Shown: positions 43,300-53,389 of the stretch, in pieces
Layout of the letters: every line of letters starts with the position of its first letter
Position numbering within the stretch: the first letter of the stretch is position 1
Program-made: the position numbers and the translations under genes
The notes under the pieces: generated by a model
What the model was told of the DNA's origin: nothing
What the model saw: the letters and a program-made list of their open reading frames with translations, nothing else
Database searches by the model: none
Assembly (NCBI RefSeq): GCF_002797895.1
Contig: NZ_PGES01000002.1
Location: 124,001-188,000 of the forward strand
Origin: Janthinobacterium sp. 67
GTDB lineage: Bacteria > Pseudomonadota > Gammaproteobacteria > Burkholderiales > Burkholderiaceae_D
Direction of reading: 5' to 3'
DNA: 64,000 bases

Positions 43300-45246
43300 A
43301 TGTTTTATCGAAATCTTGATCGCTGGTTAATGGCAATGCTGCTGGCGACTTTTACATTGATCGGCGGGTCGGCACACGCCGCCGATACCACCGAATCCAA
43401 AGCCAAGCAAATTTGGCAGCTCCTGGACTACGTGGCCGTTGATTACGGCGGTGCGATAGCCAATGGCGCGGTACTGAAAACATCGGAATACACCGAAATG
43501 CAGGAGTTCGCTACCACGGCCGAGCGTCAGTTGCGCGAACTGCCGGGCCAGACTGGCAAGGACGTCTTGTTGCAACAGGCCGCCGAACTGCGCGGCGCGG
43601 TGGCGAATAAAGCCGATCCGGTCACCGTAGCGCGACTGGCACATGCTCTGTCCAGCGCCGTGCAAAAGGCATATCCGTTCCCGGTGGCTCCAGCCACCAT
43701 GCCGGATTTGGCACGGGGCGCGCAGTTGTTTCAGGCGCATTGCGCGGCATGTCACGGCCCGCAAGGGCGAGGCGACGGGCCCTTGGCTGCGTCCCTGAAT
43801 CCCAAACCGACCGTGCTGGCCGAGCACCTGCGGGCGCGTGAACGGAGTCTGTTCGCGCTGCATCAGGTCATCAGCAATGGTGTCCAGGGAACCGCGATGC
43901 AGGGCTTCGACTCACTGTCGGACGAGGATCGCTGGGCGTTGGCCTTCTTCGTCGGTACGCTGTCCTATGCAGAGAGCGACAAGGCGGAAGGGGCCAAGCT
44001 CTGGCAAACGAAAGCACAGGCTCGTCAGACGGTCGCCAATCTGAATGCACTGACGCAAACCTCTGAGCATGTCTTGGCGGACAGGCTGGATGAACCGTCA
44101 GCCAAAGCGCTGACCGCATACCTGCGCGCCAACCCGAGTGCGCTGAACGCAAACAAACCGAAAGGCACCTCGATTGCCAAGGCCAAGCTCGCCGAGAGCG
44201 TGGCAGCATTGCAAGGCGGGAATCGTGCGGCCGCAACCAAGCTGGCCTTGTCCGCCTACCTCGATGGCTTCGAACCGGTCGAACCGGCACTCGCCACCCG
44301 CAACCGTCCGCTGTTCGAGAAGATCGAAGCCGCGATGGTGTCCTACCGGGCATTGCTGGCCAACGGCACGCCTGCCGACGTGCAGGCCGCACAACAGCAG
44401 TTGCAAGGTTTTCTTGATGAGGCAGACAATGTGCTCGCACTCTCGGAAAACGATGCTGTGGCGGCCTTCGTTGGGGCGTTAACCATCTTGCTGCGTGAGG
44501 GCTTGGAAGCCCTGCTGGTGGTTGTGGCCATGCTGGCCTTTCTCAAGAAGGCCGAGCGCAAGGACGTGGTGGCTTATGTGCATGCTGGCTGGGTGGCCGC
44601 ACTGGCGGCCGGCGGCGTCACTTGGGTCGTGGCGACCTACTTGGTCGGCGTCAGCGGAGCGAGCCGGGAATTAACGGAAGGCTTCTCGTCGCTCTTCGCT
44701 GCTGTGGTACTGCTCGGTGTCGGCATGTGGATGCACCAAAAGAGCGTTGCGGGTCGCTGGCAGGTTTACCTCAAGGAAAAACTGTCCACGGCACTCAATA
44801 AACGCACGGCGTGGTTCCTGTTCTCGCTGTCTTTCGTTGCGGTGTACCGCGAGGTGTTCGAGACGGTACTGTTCTATACCGCCCTCTGGACAGAGGGTAA
44901 TGGCTGGCCACTGCTCGCTGGCTTGGGAACAGGCATGGCGCTTTTGGCGCTGCTTGCAGTCGTATTGCTGCGCACCAGTGCGCGACTGCCGATTGGGCAG
45001 TTTTTTGCGGCGAGTTCCTTGCTAGTGGCAGTGCTCGCGGTGATCTTGGCTGGCAAGGGTATTGCAGGGCTGCAAGAGGCCGGACTGTTGCATACCAGTC
45101 CGGTTGCAATTCCACGCATTGACCTGCTGGGCATCCATCCGTCATGGGAGACGCTCTTGGCGCAGGTCGCCGTACTGCTCATCGTTGTGGGAGCCTTTAC
45201 CGTCAATTTGCGTGCGGCGAACCGGGTGACAACTCAGCGAAGCTGA
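43300..45246 (+). CDS. pbrT: FTR1-family permease with cytochrome c domain (PbrT)
   Basis: A 648-residue protein. A signal peptide (about 1-28) leads to a periplasmic region containing a haem-c site CAACH at about 148-152 (with Met near VQGTAMQGF). About seven C-terminal membrane segments carry the FTR1 motifs LLREGLEALLVV (near 399) and YREVFETVLFY (near 517), which bind Fe(III) in the iron permease family. PbrT is reported to import Pb(II) in Cupriavidus. ATG 43300 is chosen; the frame opening at 43255 precedes the signal. It closely parallels the gene at 50894. Confidence 0.88.
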   Translation: MFYRNLDRWLMAMLLATFTLIGGSAHAADTTESKAKQIWQLLDYVAVDYGGAIANGAVLKTSEYTEMQEFATTAERQLRELPGQTGKDVLLQQAAELRGAVANKADPVTVARLAHALSSAVQKAYPFPVAPATMPDLARGAQLFQAHCAACHGPQGRGDGPLAASLNPKPTVLAEHLRARERSLFALHQVISNGVQGTAMQGFDSLSDEDRWALAFFVGTLSYAESDKAEGAKLWQTKAQARQTVANLNALTQTSEHVLADRLDEPSAKALTAYLRANPSALNANKPKGTSIAKAKLAESVAALQGGNRAAATKLALSAYLDGFEPVEPALATRNRPLFEKIEAAMVSYRALLANGTPADVQAAQQQLQGFLDEADNVLALSENDAVAAFVGALTILLREGLEALLVVVAMLAFLKKAERKDVVAYVHAGWVAALAAGGVTWVVATYLVGVSGASRELTEGFSSLFAAVVLLGVGMWMHQKSVAGRWQVYLKEKLSTALNKRTAWFLFSLSFVAVYREVFETVLFYTALWTEGNGWPLLAGLGTGMALLALLAVVLLRTSARLPIGQFFAASSLLVAVLAVILAGKGIAGLQEAGLLHTSPVAIPRIDLLGIHPSWETLLAQVAVLLIVVGAFTVNLRAANRVTTQRS

Positions 45247-45254
45247 TTCAACGC

Positions 45255-45413
45255 GTTTGCTTAGCGCCGAATCAGTGTCAACTTGAACTACACCCTAACC
45301 TGATGTCAGGCGGCCCTGCCTCACCTCGTCAGGATAGAGTCGAAATTTCTATTTCTTGACATCTTCCGTGCAGGGTCATAGAGTTTTCCTGACACATTTT
45401 GTTTGGAGGCACT
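45255..45413. promoter_or_regulatory. Probable res site upstream of tnpR
   Basis: The gap between pbrT and tnpR holds short inverted repeats such as AACCTGATGTCAGG near 45296 and CCTGACA near 45389, as expected for resolvase-binding subsites, in the position used by Tn21-like elements. Exact subsite borders are not assigned. Confidence 0.5.
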
Positions 45414-45974
45414 TTGCACGGTCAACGCATCGGCTATATCCGGGTCAGCAGTTTCGACCAAAACCCGGAGCGCCAACTTGAACAGGTCCAAGTGGACAAG
45501 CAGTTCACCGACAAGGCATCCGGCAAGGATACCCAGCGGCCGGAACTCGACGCGCTGATGTCCTTCGTCCGCGAGGGCGACACGGTGGTGGTGCACAGCA
45601 TGGATCGCCTGGCGCGCAATCTGGACGACTTGCGCAGCCTGGTGCAAAAACTGACCAGGCGCGGCATTCGCATCGAATTCGTCAAGGAGTGTCTGACGTT
45701 CACCGGCGAGGACTCGCCAATGGCGAACCTGATGTTGTCGGTAATGGGCGCGTTCGCCGAATTCGAGAGAGCGCTGATCCGCGAACGGCAACGAGAAGGC
45801 ATCGCGCTGGCCAAGCAGCGCGGGGCCTACCGGGGGCGCAAGAAGGCGCTGTCACCCGAGCAAGAGGTCAATTTGCGGCGCCGGGTTGATGCGGGTGAAA
45901 AGAAGGCAACGCTTGCTCGCGAGTTCGGCATCAGCCGCGAGACTCTGTACCAGTACCTGAAAACGGATGATTGA
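45414..45974 (+). CDS. tnpR: Serine resolvase TnpR
   Basis: A 186-residue site-specific recombinase that resolves transposition cointegrates at res. The catalytic domain begins [20 protein letters not shown], with the nucleophilic Ser in RVSS, and contains [13 protein letters not shown] and [14 protein letters not shown]. The C-terminal helix-turn-helix is [19 protein letters not shown] 45414 is chosen because GGAGG lies four bases upstream. The gene runs into tnpA, two bases apart. Confidence 0.9.
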   Translation: MHGQRIGYIRVSSFDQNPERQLEQVQVDKQFTDKASGKDTQRPELDALMSFVREGDTVVVHSMDRLARNLDDLRSLVQKLTRRGIRIEFVKECLTFTGEDSPMANLMLSVMGAFAEFERALIRERQREGIALAKQRGAYRGRKKALSPEQEVNLRRRVDAGEKKATLAREFGISRETLYQYLKTDD

Positions 45975-45976
45975 GC

Positions 45977-48946
45977 ATGCCACGTCGCAGTGTATTGACA
46001 CCTGCCGAGCGCACCGGCTTGCTTGCTTTTCCCGTCACTGACGATGAATTCGTCCGGCACTACACTTTTTCCGAGTCCGACCTGGCGGCGATCCGCCAGC
46101 GTCGTGGCAAGCACAATCGCCTCGGCTTTGCGGTGCAACTGTGTTATCTGCGCTATCCTGGTTTTGCCTTGCCAACCGATGAGGAGCCACCTGCGCCGCT
46201 GCTGTTGACGGTTGGGCGCCAATTGCGCATTGAGCCGGAGATTTGGCCTCAGTATGCGCAACGGCCGGAGACTCGGCGCGAGCATCTGGCCGAATTGCAG
46301 GCGTGGCTAAACCTGTCCCCCTTCACTGGCGCCGACTTTCGGCGTCTCATTCACCAACTCGCTGAGCTGGCTCAGCAAACCGACCGTGGCGTCGTGATCG
46401 CCGAAGCGTTGATAGAGACGTTGAGGCAGCAGCGCATCATCATGCCGGCGCTCGATGTCATCGAGCGGGTGTGCAGCGAAGCACTCACGCGCGGCACGCG
46501 CCAGGTGTATGAGGCGATGACATCGCCGCTGGCCGAGCGCCACCTTCGTTCTTTGGACGACTTGTTAACGGTGCGTGAGGGCACCAAGGGCAGCGTGCTG
46601 ATATGGCTGCGCCAGCCTCCCGGCTCTCCCAGGCCCAAGCACATGCTGGCCCATCTGGATCGCCTGAAAGCCGTTCGAGAACTCTTGCTACCGGACGATC
46701 TGGAGCATGCCGTTCATCAAAACCGTCTGTTGAAGCTTGCCCGCGAAGGCGCACAAATGACGGCTCAGCATCTGCGCGACCTGGAGCCAATCCGTCGTTA
46801 CGCCACCCTGGTGGCGGTCATACTCGATATGCGCGCGACGCTGATCGACGAAATCATCGACCTGCATGACCGATTCATGGCATCGTTGTTCAGCAAGGCC
46901 AAACGCAAGCACTCCGACCGATTCCAGCAATCCGGCAAGACAATCAACGACAAGGTGCGGCTGTACTGGCGTATCGGGCGTGCCCTCGTCGATGCAAAGC
47001 AATCCGGGAACGATCCCTTCGTCGCCATCGAGGCAATCATTCCGTGGGATGCATTCGCCGAGAGCGTCACCGAGGCGGAGGCGCTGGCCCAGCCGGAGAA
47101 TTTCGATTTTCTGTCCTTGATCGGCGATGGATTTAGCCAGATGCGGCGCTACACGCCGATCTTCCTGGAAGCGCTGAAGATGAAGGCGGCGCCGACGGCG
47201 CGCGATCTGCTGGCGGCGATTGAGGTGTTGAAGGAAATGAATGAGCGGCAGTCGCGCAAGGTGCCCGACGACGCGCCCACCTCGTTTGTTCGCAAGCGCT
47301 GGGAGACGTTGGTGGGTACACCGGAAGGTCTGGACCGGCGCTTTTACGAGCTGTGCGTATTGTCGGAATTGAAAAATTCTCTGCGGTCGGGCGACATCTG
47401 GGTGCAAGGGTCGCGCCAGTTCAAGGATTTCGATGAATACCTCTTGCCGGCGCCTAAATTTACGTTGCAGCGCGATCAAAAGGAACTCGGGATCGCTGTC
47501 GAAACCGATTGCGATCTTTTTTTGAAGGCCAGGCTGGCCATGCTGGAATCCGAAGTGGCAACCGTGGAGCGCCTGGCCACCGCCAATGAATTGCCGGACG
47601 CCGTTGTCACCGATGCCGGCCGTCTTAAAATTACGCCATTGAATAACGCCGTACCTGACGAAGCCGATGTCTTGATACAGCAGGCAAACGGCTTGTTGCC
47701 GCATCTGAAAATCACGGAACTGTTACTGGAGGTCGATGGCTGGACCGACTTCACACGTCACTTCACGCACCTCAAAAGTGGCGACACGGCCGAAGATCGG
47801 CGCCTGTTGCTGACCACCATTCTGGCCGACGCCATCAACCTTGGTCTGACCAAAATGGCGGAATCCTGCCCCGGAACCACCTATGCCAAGCTGACGTGGC
47901 TGCAGGCCTGGCACATCCGGGACGAAACCTACTCGGCGGGGCTGGCCGAACTGGTCAACGCGCAACTCCACCAGCCCTTCGCTGCACATTGGGGCGATGG
48001 CACCACGTCGTCCTCGGACGGCCAGAACTTCAAGGCCGGTGGCCGGGGCCAGTTCGCCGGACAGGTGAACCTGAAATACGGTCAGGTACCTGGCGTGCAA
48101 TTCTATACACACATCAACGACCAGTATGCCCCGTTCTATCCCAATGTCATCAATGCCACGGTGCGCGACTCGACCTATGTTCTGGACGGGCTGCTGTATC
48201 ACGAATCCGACTTGCGGATTGAAGAACACTATACCGACACGGCCGGCTTCACCGACCATGTGTTCGGCCTCATGCACTTGCTGGGGTTTCGTTTCGCCCC
48301 GCGCATTCGCGACCTGGCAGACAAGCGCCTGTACATTCACGGCGATACAAAACAATATCCGACGCTCGCCGAGATGATTGGCGGCAACATCAATGTGAAG
48401 TATATCCGTGCGCATTGGGACGAAATCCTGCGGCTCGCCGCGTCGATCAAGCAGGGCACGGTAACGGCCTCGCTGATGCTGCGCAAGCTTGGCAGCTACC
48501 CGCGTCAAAACGGTCTGGCTGTGGCGCTGCGTGAACTGGGCCGCATCGAGCGCACGCTGTTTACGCTCGACTGGATGCAGAACGTCGAACTGCGCCGCCG
48601 TGTGCAGATCGGATTGAACAAGGGCGAGGCCAAGAACGCGTTGGCCCGCGCCGTGTTCCTGAACCGGTTGGGCGAAATGCGCGACCGGAGCTTTGAAAAT
48701 CAGCGCTACCGCGCGAGCGGTCTCAACCTGGTGGTGGCGGCGATCGTGCTGTGGAATACGGTCTACCTGGAGCGGGCGGTGCAGGCGCTGAGAGATTCAG
48801 GGAAGAAGGTGGACGACACGCTACTGACTCACCTGTCGCCGCTGGGCTGGGAGCACATCAATCTGATCGGCGATTACATCTGGCGCCAGAGCAAGGAGGT
48901 CGAGCAGGGAAAATTTCGGCCGTTATGGGCACCCGGAAAGTCTTAG
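45977..48946 (+). CDS. tnpA: Tn3-family transposase TnpA (Tn21-like)
   Basis: A 989-residue transposase of normal length. The N-terminal DNA-binding region is at about 1-170 ([17 protein letters not shown]). The DDE core includes [29 protein letters not shown] and the later [14 protein letters not shown]. The C-terminus [14 protein letters not shown] is the part duplicated at the left end. ATG 45977 is chosen over the TTG at 45971, which overlaps tnpR. No lesion is visible, so the transposon is probably mobile. Confidence 0.93.
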   Translation: MPRRSVLTPAERTGLLAFPVTDDEFVRHYTFSESDLAAIRQRRGKHNRLGFAVQLCYLRYPGFALPTDEEPPAPLLLTVGRQLRIEPEIWPQYAQRPETRREHLAELQAWLNLSPFTGADFRRLIHQLAELAQQTDRGVVIAEALIETLRQQRIIMPALDVIERVCSEALTRGTRQVYEAMTSPLAERHLRSLDDLLTVREGTKGSVLIWLRQPPGSPRPKHMLAHLDRLKAVRELLLPDDLEHAVHQNRLLKLAREGAQMTAQHLRDLEPIRRYATLVAVILDMRATLIDEIIDLHDRFMASLFSKAKRKHSDRFQQSGKTINDKVRLYWRIGRALVDAKQSGNDPFVAIEAIIPWDAFAESVTEAEALAQPENFDFLSLIGDGFSQMRRYTPIFLEALKMKAAPTARDLLAAIEVLKEMNERQSRKVPDDAPTSFVRKRWETLVGTPEGLDRRFYELCVLSELKNSLRSGDIWVQGSRQFKDFDEYLLPAPKFTLQRDQKELGIAVETDCDLFLKARLAMLESEVATVERLATANELPDAVVTDAGRLKITPLNNAVPDEADVLIQQANGLLPHLKITELLLEVDGWTDFTRHFTHLKSGDTAEDRRLLLTTILADAINLGLTKMAESCPGTTYAKLTWLQAWHIRDETYSAGLAELVNAQLHQPFAAHWGDGTTSSSDGQNFKAGGRGQFAGQVNLKYGQVPGVQFYTHINDQYAPFYPNVINATVRDSTYVLDGLLYHESDLRIEEHYTDTAGFTDHVFGLMHLLGFRFAPRIRDLADKRLYIHGDTKQYPTLAEMIGGNINVKYIRAHWDEILRLAASIKQGTVTASLMLRKLGSYPRQNGLAVALRELGRIERTLFTLDWMQNVELRRRVQIGLNKGEAKNALARAVFLNRLGEMRDRSFENQRYRASGLNLVVAAIVLWNTVYLERAVQALRDSGKKVDDTLLTHLSPLGWEHINLIGDYIWRQSKEVEQGKFRPLWAPGKS

Positions 48947-48978
48947 CGTACGATTTTTTCCGTTTCGTGAGCTGACCC

Positions 48979-49491
48979 CTATTTGGCAGAAACCACTACC
49001 TGCCCCTTCATGCCCGCCTCAAAGTGACCGGGTTGTAAGCACGCAAATTCCACTTTGCCGGCTTTGTCGAACTGCCAGACAATGGTTCCCGATTTTCCAG
49101 GCGTCAGGGTCACCTGATTGGGTTCCGCATGCTCCATCTCCGGAAACTTTGCCATTTGTTGGGCATGTTCTTTCAACTCGCTCTCTGAGCCAATGACCAT
49201 CTCATGCTTGATCTTGCCGGAATTGTTGACGACAAAGCGAATGGTCTCGCCCCGTTTCACGGCAATAGACGCTGGGTTAAAGCGCATGGCGTCGTTCATA
49301 TCGACAGTGACGGTACGCGTCGCTTTTTTCGGGTCACCCGCCTTGCCCACAAGAGATGCGCTCTGCTCATTTGCGCCATGTTGGTGGCCACTGTGTGCTG
49401 CTGGGCTGCTATCCGGTACCGCAGCAATGCTGAAAGTGCTCAAACTGGCCAGTAACATTGCTGAAATTGCATTTAAGGTCATCTTTTTCAT
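48979..49491 (-). CDS. Periplasmic cupredoxin (CopI-like)
   Basis: A 170-residue blue-copper-type protein. The signal peptide covers about 1-23 and is followed by AAHSGHQHGANE, a His patch. The cupredoxin fold carries KHEMVIG and FACLQPGHFEAGMKG, giving the His, Cys, His and Met ligands of a type 1 copper site. AGGGAG lies six bases before ATG 49491. The stop codon TAG uses as its last base the first base of the transposon's right end, so the insertion touched the very 3' end of the gene. The neighbour is copD, a common partner. Confidence 0.82.
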   Translation of the reverse strand: MKKMTLNAISAMLLASLSTFSIAAVPDSSPAAHSGHQHGANEQSASLVGKAGDPKKATRTVTVDMNDAMRFNPASIAVKRGETIRFVVNNSGKIKHEMVIGSESELKEHAQQMAKFPEMEHAEPNQVTLTPGKSGTIVWQFDKAGKVEFACLQPGHFEAGMKGQVVVSAK

Positions 49492-49523
49492 ATCGTACTC
49501 CCTTGTAGAAAACCGTCGCGACA

Positions 49524-50732
49524 CTACATCGCGGTAGGTGGTTGTTGAGTGGTAAGAATTGCCGCCGCAAACAGTGCACCGAGCAGTAGCAAGGTCTCTA
49601 CTTGTAAAACGACTCTCACCAGAGTGACGCCGCGGGAGGAGCGGGAGGCGGCTGGCAGTCCAAGAAATTTGTTGTAGCCGCCCAAGGCGATGGCAACGAG
49701 GACCAATGCAACTTTGACCAGCAAGGTAATGCCGTAGTTGGTATGAATAAGATGCTCTGAGCTCCCCACTCGGTGCCATGTGCTGTAAATTCCAGTAGCA
49801 ACAATGGCAACTACTGCAAGCATTGCTGCCTGGGACATCAGTTCGAGGTATTGATCAGTGGACCCCGTATCAAATTTCCTTATCCGCGACTCATGTAGAA
49901 CAAACCAGCCGGAAACCATCACTGCACCAGTCCATAGGCCGATGGCAAAAAAATGGATCGCTTCAACCGCTAGCGGAATGGTCCAGAAGCCTTCCTCGCC
50001 CGCATGCCCCATGGACGCCCGTGTTGCAGAAAAAATAGCCAAAAGCAGAACGACAGCAATATCGCTGCTGCGGCCAACTCCGCCTACTAATCGAACAAAA
50101 AAGAGAACAAGCATCGCCACAACAATGGCGCAGCCTGCATGTCCGTAGTCGGTTGTCGACACCATCATCCAGAACATCGGGCACGCTTCGCGTTGGCCTA
50201 CACCTCCCATGACCGCCGTCGCGCTCAATAGTGCCGATGCACTACCAACCATGCTGATTGCCGCTGCCATCAAGTCAAGTTTGCGCAGCGCTGGTTCGAA
50301 ATGATCATGATCGACACCGCTAGAACGTATCCAGTAGCGTGCAAACCATGATCCGACGAGCCAGGCAAAGCCGAGGTTCAGCAGCAAAGCTGCCGCACCA
50401 GTGCGCAGCTCACGTCCCACTTCAACTTCAGCGACGTCGCGGATGCGGACCGGCACGCCCTGTACTGTGTTGAGAATGACATTGCGCATATCGTCGAGCG
50501 ACTTGACCTGGCCCGGCGCGCGTATCAGGAATTGCTCGTCGCGTTTTTCGATGTATCCGGCGCCGACGTTATTGTTGTTGCTGTCGAGCGCGGTGACGAT
50601 GTCCTGGAAAGTCAGACCACCAGCGCGCATCACGCTGGTGCTGACTTCCGCGACATCAAGTGCCAAGGCGGCTGGCGCCACGATGGCACGGGGCAAGGTT
50701 ACATCGAGGAGGCCGGTCGGTTCGAGGATCAC
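49524..50732 (-). CDS. copD: CopD-type copper permease with its 5' end replaced by a czcA fragment
   Basis: The 402-codon frame is a mosaic. Residues about 115-402 are a near-complete CopD inner-membrane protein with about eight segments (LLLNLGFAWLVGSWFARYW, GHAGEEGFWTIPLAVEAIHF, GIYSTWHRVG), linked to copper uptake or tolerance; only about ten N-terminal residues seem lost. Residues about 39-114 match CzcA residues about 207-282 in frame. Residues 1-38 are unassigned. An internal start could still give a functional CopD, while the fused protein would carry a piece of the CzcA periplasmic domain. The cupredoxin gene follows 32 bases later. Confidence 0.75.
   Translation of the reverse strand: MILEPTGLLDVTLPRAIVAPAALALDVAEVSTSVMRAGGLTFQDIVTALDSNNNNVGAGYIEKRDEQFLIRAPGQVKSLDDMRNVILNTVQGVPVRIRDVAEVEVGRELRTGAAALLLNLGFAWLVGSWFARYWIRSSGVDHDHFEPALRKLDLMAAAISMVGSASALLSATAVMGGVGQREACPMFWMMVSTTDYGHAGCAIVVAMLVLFFVRLVGGVGRSSDIAVVLLLAIFSATRASMGHAGEEGFWTIPLAVEAIHFFAIGLWTGAVMVSGWFVLHESRIRKFDTGSTDQYLELMSQAAMLAVVAIVATGIYSTWHRVGSSEHLIHTNYGITLLVKVALVLVAIALGGYNKFLGLPAASRSSRGVTLVRVVLQVETLLLLGALFAAAILTTQQPPTAM
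50391..50619 (-). repeat. 229-bp duplicated segment of czcA
   Basis: The sequence matches 32421-32649 within czcA, base for base apart from roughly ten differences, in the same orientation. Outside these borders the two regions share nothing. It encodes the GLTFQDIVTALDSNNNNVG region of CzcA and is fused in frame to CopD. Confidence 0.92.
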
Positions 50733-50893
50733 GCGGCCGGAAGCCTGCTATGTGCGAGGGCGAAACGAAACTGATTCGCATAAACGTCGAGACCCCGCCA
50801 ATTACAGTAACTTCGCGCCAACTCCCAATCGACGAACGGAAATCCAGTCGGTCATCTCCCTTGGACGAGATTACGGCAATTATCTTGACCGAG

Positions 50894-52846
50894 TCAACGT
50901 TCCATCATGGCCTCAGCCGCTTTTGCACTTGATTTCCGTTGTGACTGGATATTGTAGACAACGCTGGCCACAATAATCATCAGGGTCAGCACTTGCGCCA
51001 GGATGGTTTGCATCGACGGATAGACACCCAGGACATCAATCCGAGGCATGGTGATTGGCGTTATTTCCAGATAGCCAATCTTTTGCAGTGCGGCGACACC
51101 TTTACCCATGAGCACAATTGCCAGCACTGCAACCAGAGCCGAGCTGAACGCGAAAAACTGGCTGATCGGCAAACGCGCCGAAGAGCGCAATAAAATCACA
51201 CCGATGGCAGCGAGGATTGCCGTGCCGGTCGCAAGGCCGGCGAGCAAGTACCCACCGTTCTCCGGTGTCCATAGCGCCGCGTAAAACAGGACGGTTTCAA
51301 AGACCTCACGATAGACCGTGACGAACGCTAATAAGAACAGCATCATGGCCGATTTTTTGTTCAGCGCCGACGACAGCTTTTGTTTGACGTAGGACTGCCA
51401 GCGCCCCGCCAGACTCTTTTGATGCATCCAGATGCCAACGCCGAGTAGAACGACGGCGGCAAAGATGGCCGAAAACCCCTCTGTCATCTCGCGGCTAGCA
51501 CCGCTCAGGTCGACTAGGTACGTGGCGACCGCCCATGTTAGTCCGCCTGCCGCCAGCGCCGCCATCCAGCCGGCATGCACATAGGGCAGAACGTCGGTGC
51601 GTTCAGCCTTCTTCAGAAAAGCTATCATCGCGACTACAACCAACAATGCTTCAAGCCCTTCGCGTAGCAGGATCGTCAACGCGCCCACAAACGTTGACAG
51701 CGGATCATTGGATGAATCGAGCGCTGATTGCGCTTCGGTCAGCAGCACCTGTAAACGCTGTTCGATGGAATGCGCCTGCTGGACATTCCCAGAAGTGACC
51801 GCATTGCGATATGAGCCCATGGTCTTTTCGATATTCTCAAACAAGCCCTTGTTCTTGGCGGCCAGCGCCGGCTCGACTGGTTCGAATCCGTCGAGATAGG
51901 CAGATAATGCAAGCTGCGACGCAGCCGACTTGTCTCCGCTATCCAATGCGGCAATGCTATCCCGTAACTTGTTTTTGGCAATCGGAAGACTGTCCGCGCC
52001 CGATGCATTGAGGGCGTCCGGCGTGCTTCTCAAATAGGCGACCAACGGCAGCGCCGCGTCCCCTACAGCGGTCTTGGCAAGCGCCGCCTCGGAGGTCAGG
52101 CTCAATTTGGCGAGCGTGGGCACGGCCGCGTGCAGATCGGCACGTGAGGACCATAGCTTTGCGCCCGCCTGGCGTTCACTCCCGGAGTACGACAGCGTAG
52201 ACGCAAAATAGGCGACAGCCCAACGTTCATCCTCGGACAGTTGCGCAAAGCTTGGCATTGAGGTACCCACGACGCCCTGTGTGATGATTTGTTGCAGGGC
52301 GAATACGCTACGCTCTTGAGCGCGACTGTGGTCCGACAGTGCAATGGGTGGCGGATTCAATGTGGCGGCCAGTGGGCCATCAGCATGGCCCGACACTCCG
52401 TGACAAGATGCGCACTGGCTTTGGTAGAGCGCCGCACCACGCTGCAGATCCGGCAATTTGGCGGGAGCAACCGGAACAGGATAGGTCGCGAGCAAGGCGG
52501 CAGCTAACGCGTGCGCCTGGTCACCGACCGCCGCCGCAGGCGCTTTTTCAGCTACGGACGCACGCAGCGTGGCCGCGCCCTTTAGCAACCTTGGCAGGGC
52601 CTGGCTGGTCGGCATTTCTGTCAGTTGCCGTTCCGCAGCGTGAGCAAACTCCTGCATCTCGGTGTATTCCAGTTGGTTGACCACCGCGCCGTCCTTGACG
52701 GATTTACGATAATCGACAGCGATATAGTCGAGCAACTGCCAGACCTGCTTCGTTTTGTTCTGTGTGGTCAGGTCATCGGCATGAACCGGCAGCATCGATG
52801 ACGCGAGACAGATCAGGGTAATCGAAAAAAAGCGGAGAGTGAGCAT
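50894..52846 (-). CDS. FTR1-family iron permease with cytochrome c domain (second copy)
   Basis: A 650-residue paralogue of PbrT with the same layout: signal peptide (about 1-23), periplasmic haem-c site CASCH near 146, and FTR1 motifs LLREGLEALLVV and YREVFETVLFY. The last 20 residues are charged (QSQRKSSAKAAEAMMER). The gene lies behind a 19-bp Fur-like palindrome and is divergent from the next operon. High-affinity Fe uptake is the likely role; lead or other metal uptake is possible by analogy with PbrT. A 226-bp piece (51021-51246) is duplicated at 36873-37098. Confidence 0.88.
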   Translation of the reverse strand: MLTLRFFSITLICLASSMLPVHADDLTTQNKTKQVWQLLDYIAVDYRKSVKDGAVVNQLEYTEMQEFAHAAERQLTEMPTSQALPRLLKGAATLRASVAEKAPAAAVGDQAHALAAALLATYPVPVAPAKLPDLQRGAALYQSQCASCHGVSGHADGPLAATLNPPPIALSDHSRAQERSVFALQQIITQGVVGTSMPSFAQLSEDERWAVAYFASTLSYSGSERQAGAKLWSSRADLHAAVPTLAKLSLTSEAALAKTAVGDAALPLVAYLRSTPDALNASGADSLPIAKNKLRDSIAALDSGDKSAASQLALSAYLDGFEPVEPALAAKNKGLFENIEKTMGSYRNAVTSGNVQQAHSIEQRLQVLLTEAQSALDSSNDPLSTFVGALTILLREGLEALLVVVAMIAFLKKAERTDVLPYVHAGWMAALAAGGLTWAVATYLVDLSGASREMTEGFSAIFAAVVLLGVGIWMHQKSLAGRWQSYVKQKLSSALNKKSAMMLFLLAFVTVYREVFETVLFYAALWTPENGGYLLAGLATGTAILAAIGVILLRSSARLPISQFFAFSSALVAVLAIVLMGKGVAALQKIGYLEITPITMPRIDVLGVYPSMQTILAQVLTLMIIVASVVYNIQSQRKSSAKAAEAMMER

Positions 52847-52875
52847 ACAATTTCTTCTTAAAGAATCGAAAGGTT

Positions 52876-52894
52876 AATGCGAATAATTCGCATT
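52876..52894. promoter_or_regulatory. Fur-like palindrome
   Basis: AATGCGAATAATTCGCATT is a perfect 9-1-9 palindrome. Its core TGCGAAT-A-ATTCGCA follows the 7-1-7 Fur pattern TG-xx-AAT-x-ATT-xx-CA. It lies 30 bases before the FTR1 gene start and 12 bases before the -35 box of the divergent promoter, so it could control both. Confidence 0.6.
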
Positions 52895-52905
52895 GTAATC
52901 TTCTT

Positions 52906-52933
52906 TTGCTAGCCGTAGGCTTATGTGTATAAT
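52906..52933 (+). promoter_or_regulatory. Candidate promoter of the second czc-type operon
   Basis: TTGCTA at 52906-52911 and TATAAT at 52928-52933 are 16 bases apart. The first gene starts six bases after the -10 box, so the ATG at 52939 or 52942 would be nearly leaderless. Confidence 0.5.
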
Positions 52934-52938
52934 CTGGA

Positions 52939-53298
52939 ATGATGAAACGTGCGCTCCTGATCCTGCTAATGATGTTGTTGCCGCTCCACATGGCATGGGC
53001 AGCGGTAGCAGGCATACGCGAATTGGCCGACACGAGTCTTTCGCAGGCTGCGGCTGAAAACGCAGGGCAGCGCTCGACCGTTGATAAGTCCACTCAGAAA
53101 ATTGCCAACAAGTATCAACGTAGTTGCTGCCCGGGTTGCCACATGTTTTGTAATCTTGTCGCCGCTACGCCATCGTATTCCTTCAACTCATCAATTCCGC
53201 TAGAACAAGACTTTGTGGCCGTTTTATCCGATGCCACGGCATACCAATCGCACATTCCCGATGGGCCAATACGGCCTAAATGGCCTGCCGCCAGCTGA
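52939..53298 (+). CDS. Small exported Cys-rich leader protein of an RND operon
   Basis: A 119-residue protein with a signal peptide (MMKRALLILLMMLLPLHMAWA). The mature part has a Cys/His motif CCPGCHMFC near residue 63 and otherwise no known domain. It precedes a czcCBA-type set just as czcI precedes czcC at 36123 and the 138-residue protein precedes cusC. A metal-sensing or binding role is inferred from position and motif. Two adjacent ATG codons could both serve as start. Confidence 0.6.
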   Translation: MMKRALLILLMMLLPLHMAWAAVAGIRELADTSLSQAAAENAGQRSTVDKSTQKIANKYQRSCCPGCHMFCNLVAATPSYSFNSSIPLEQDFVAVLSDATAYQSHIPDGPIRPKWPAAS

Positions 53299-53306
53299 GC
53301 TGGCGG
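53288..53306. terminator. Hairpin at the end of the leader gene
   Basis: CCGCCAGCTGAGCTGGCGG is a perfect 9-1-9 palindrome that includes the TGA stop of the leader gene. GGGC follows rather than a T-run. It may attenuate read-through into the RND genes. Confidence 0.4.
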
Positions 53307-53389
53307 GGGCGTTCTATTCTAAGCGCACACTTTAGTAGTGCGCTGTTGCGACCTCTCGCCGAATATTCCTCGTTTTGTTGGAGAATTCG

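Larger units (their letters stand above)
39078..48979. mobile_element. Tn3-family lead-resistance transposon (pbr), complete
   Basis: The 38-bp ends at 39078-39115 and 48942-48979 are perfect inverted repeats, beginning GGGGTCAGCTCACG outside and ending CGTACGCTAAG inside. Between them lie pbrR, pbrA, pbrBC, pbrT, a res region, tnpR and tnpA. The tnpA stop lies inside the right end, as is usual. The 5-bp flanks (AATTA on the left, TATTT on the right) do not match, so no target duplication is visible. The element spans 9902 bp. Confidence 0.93.
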
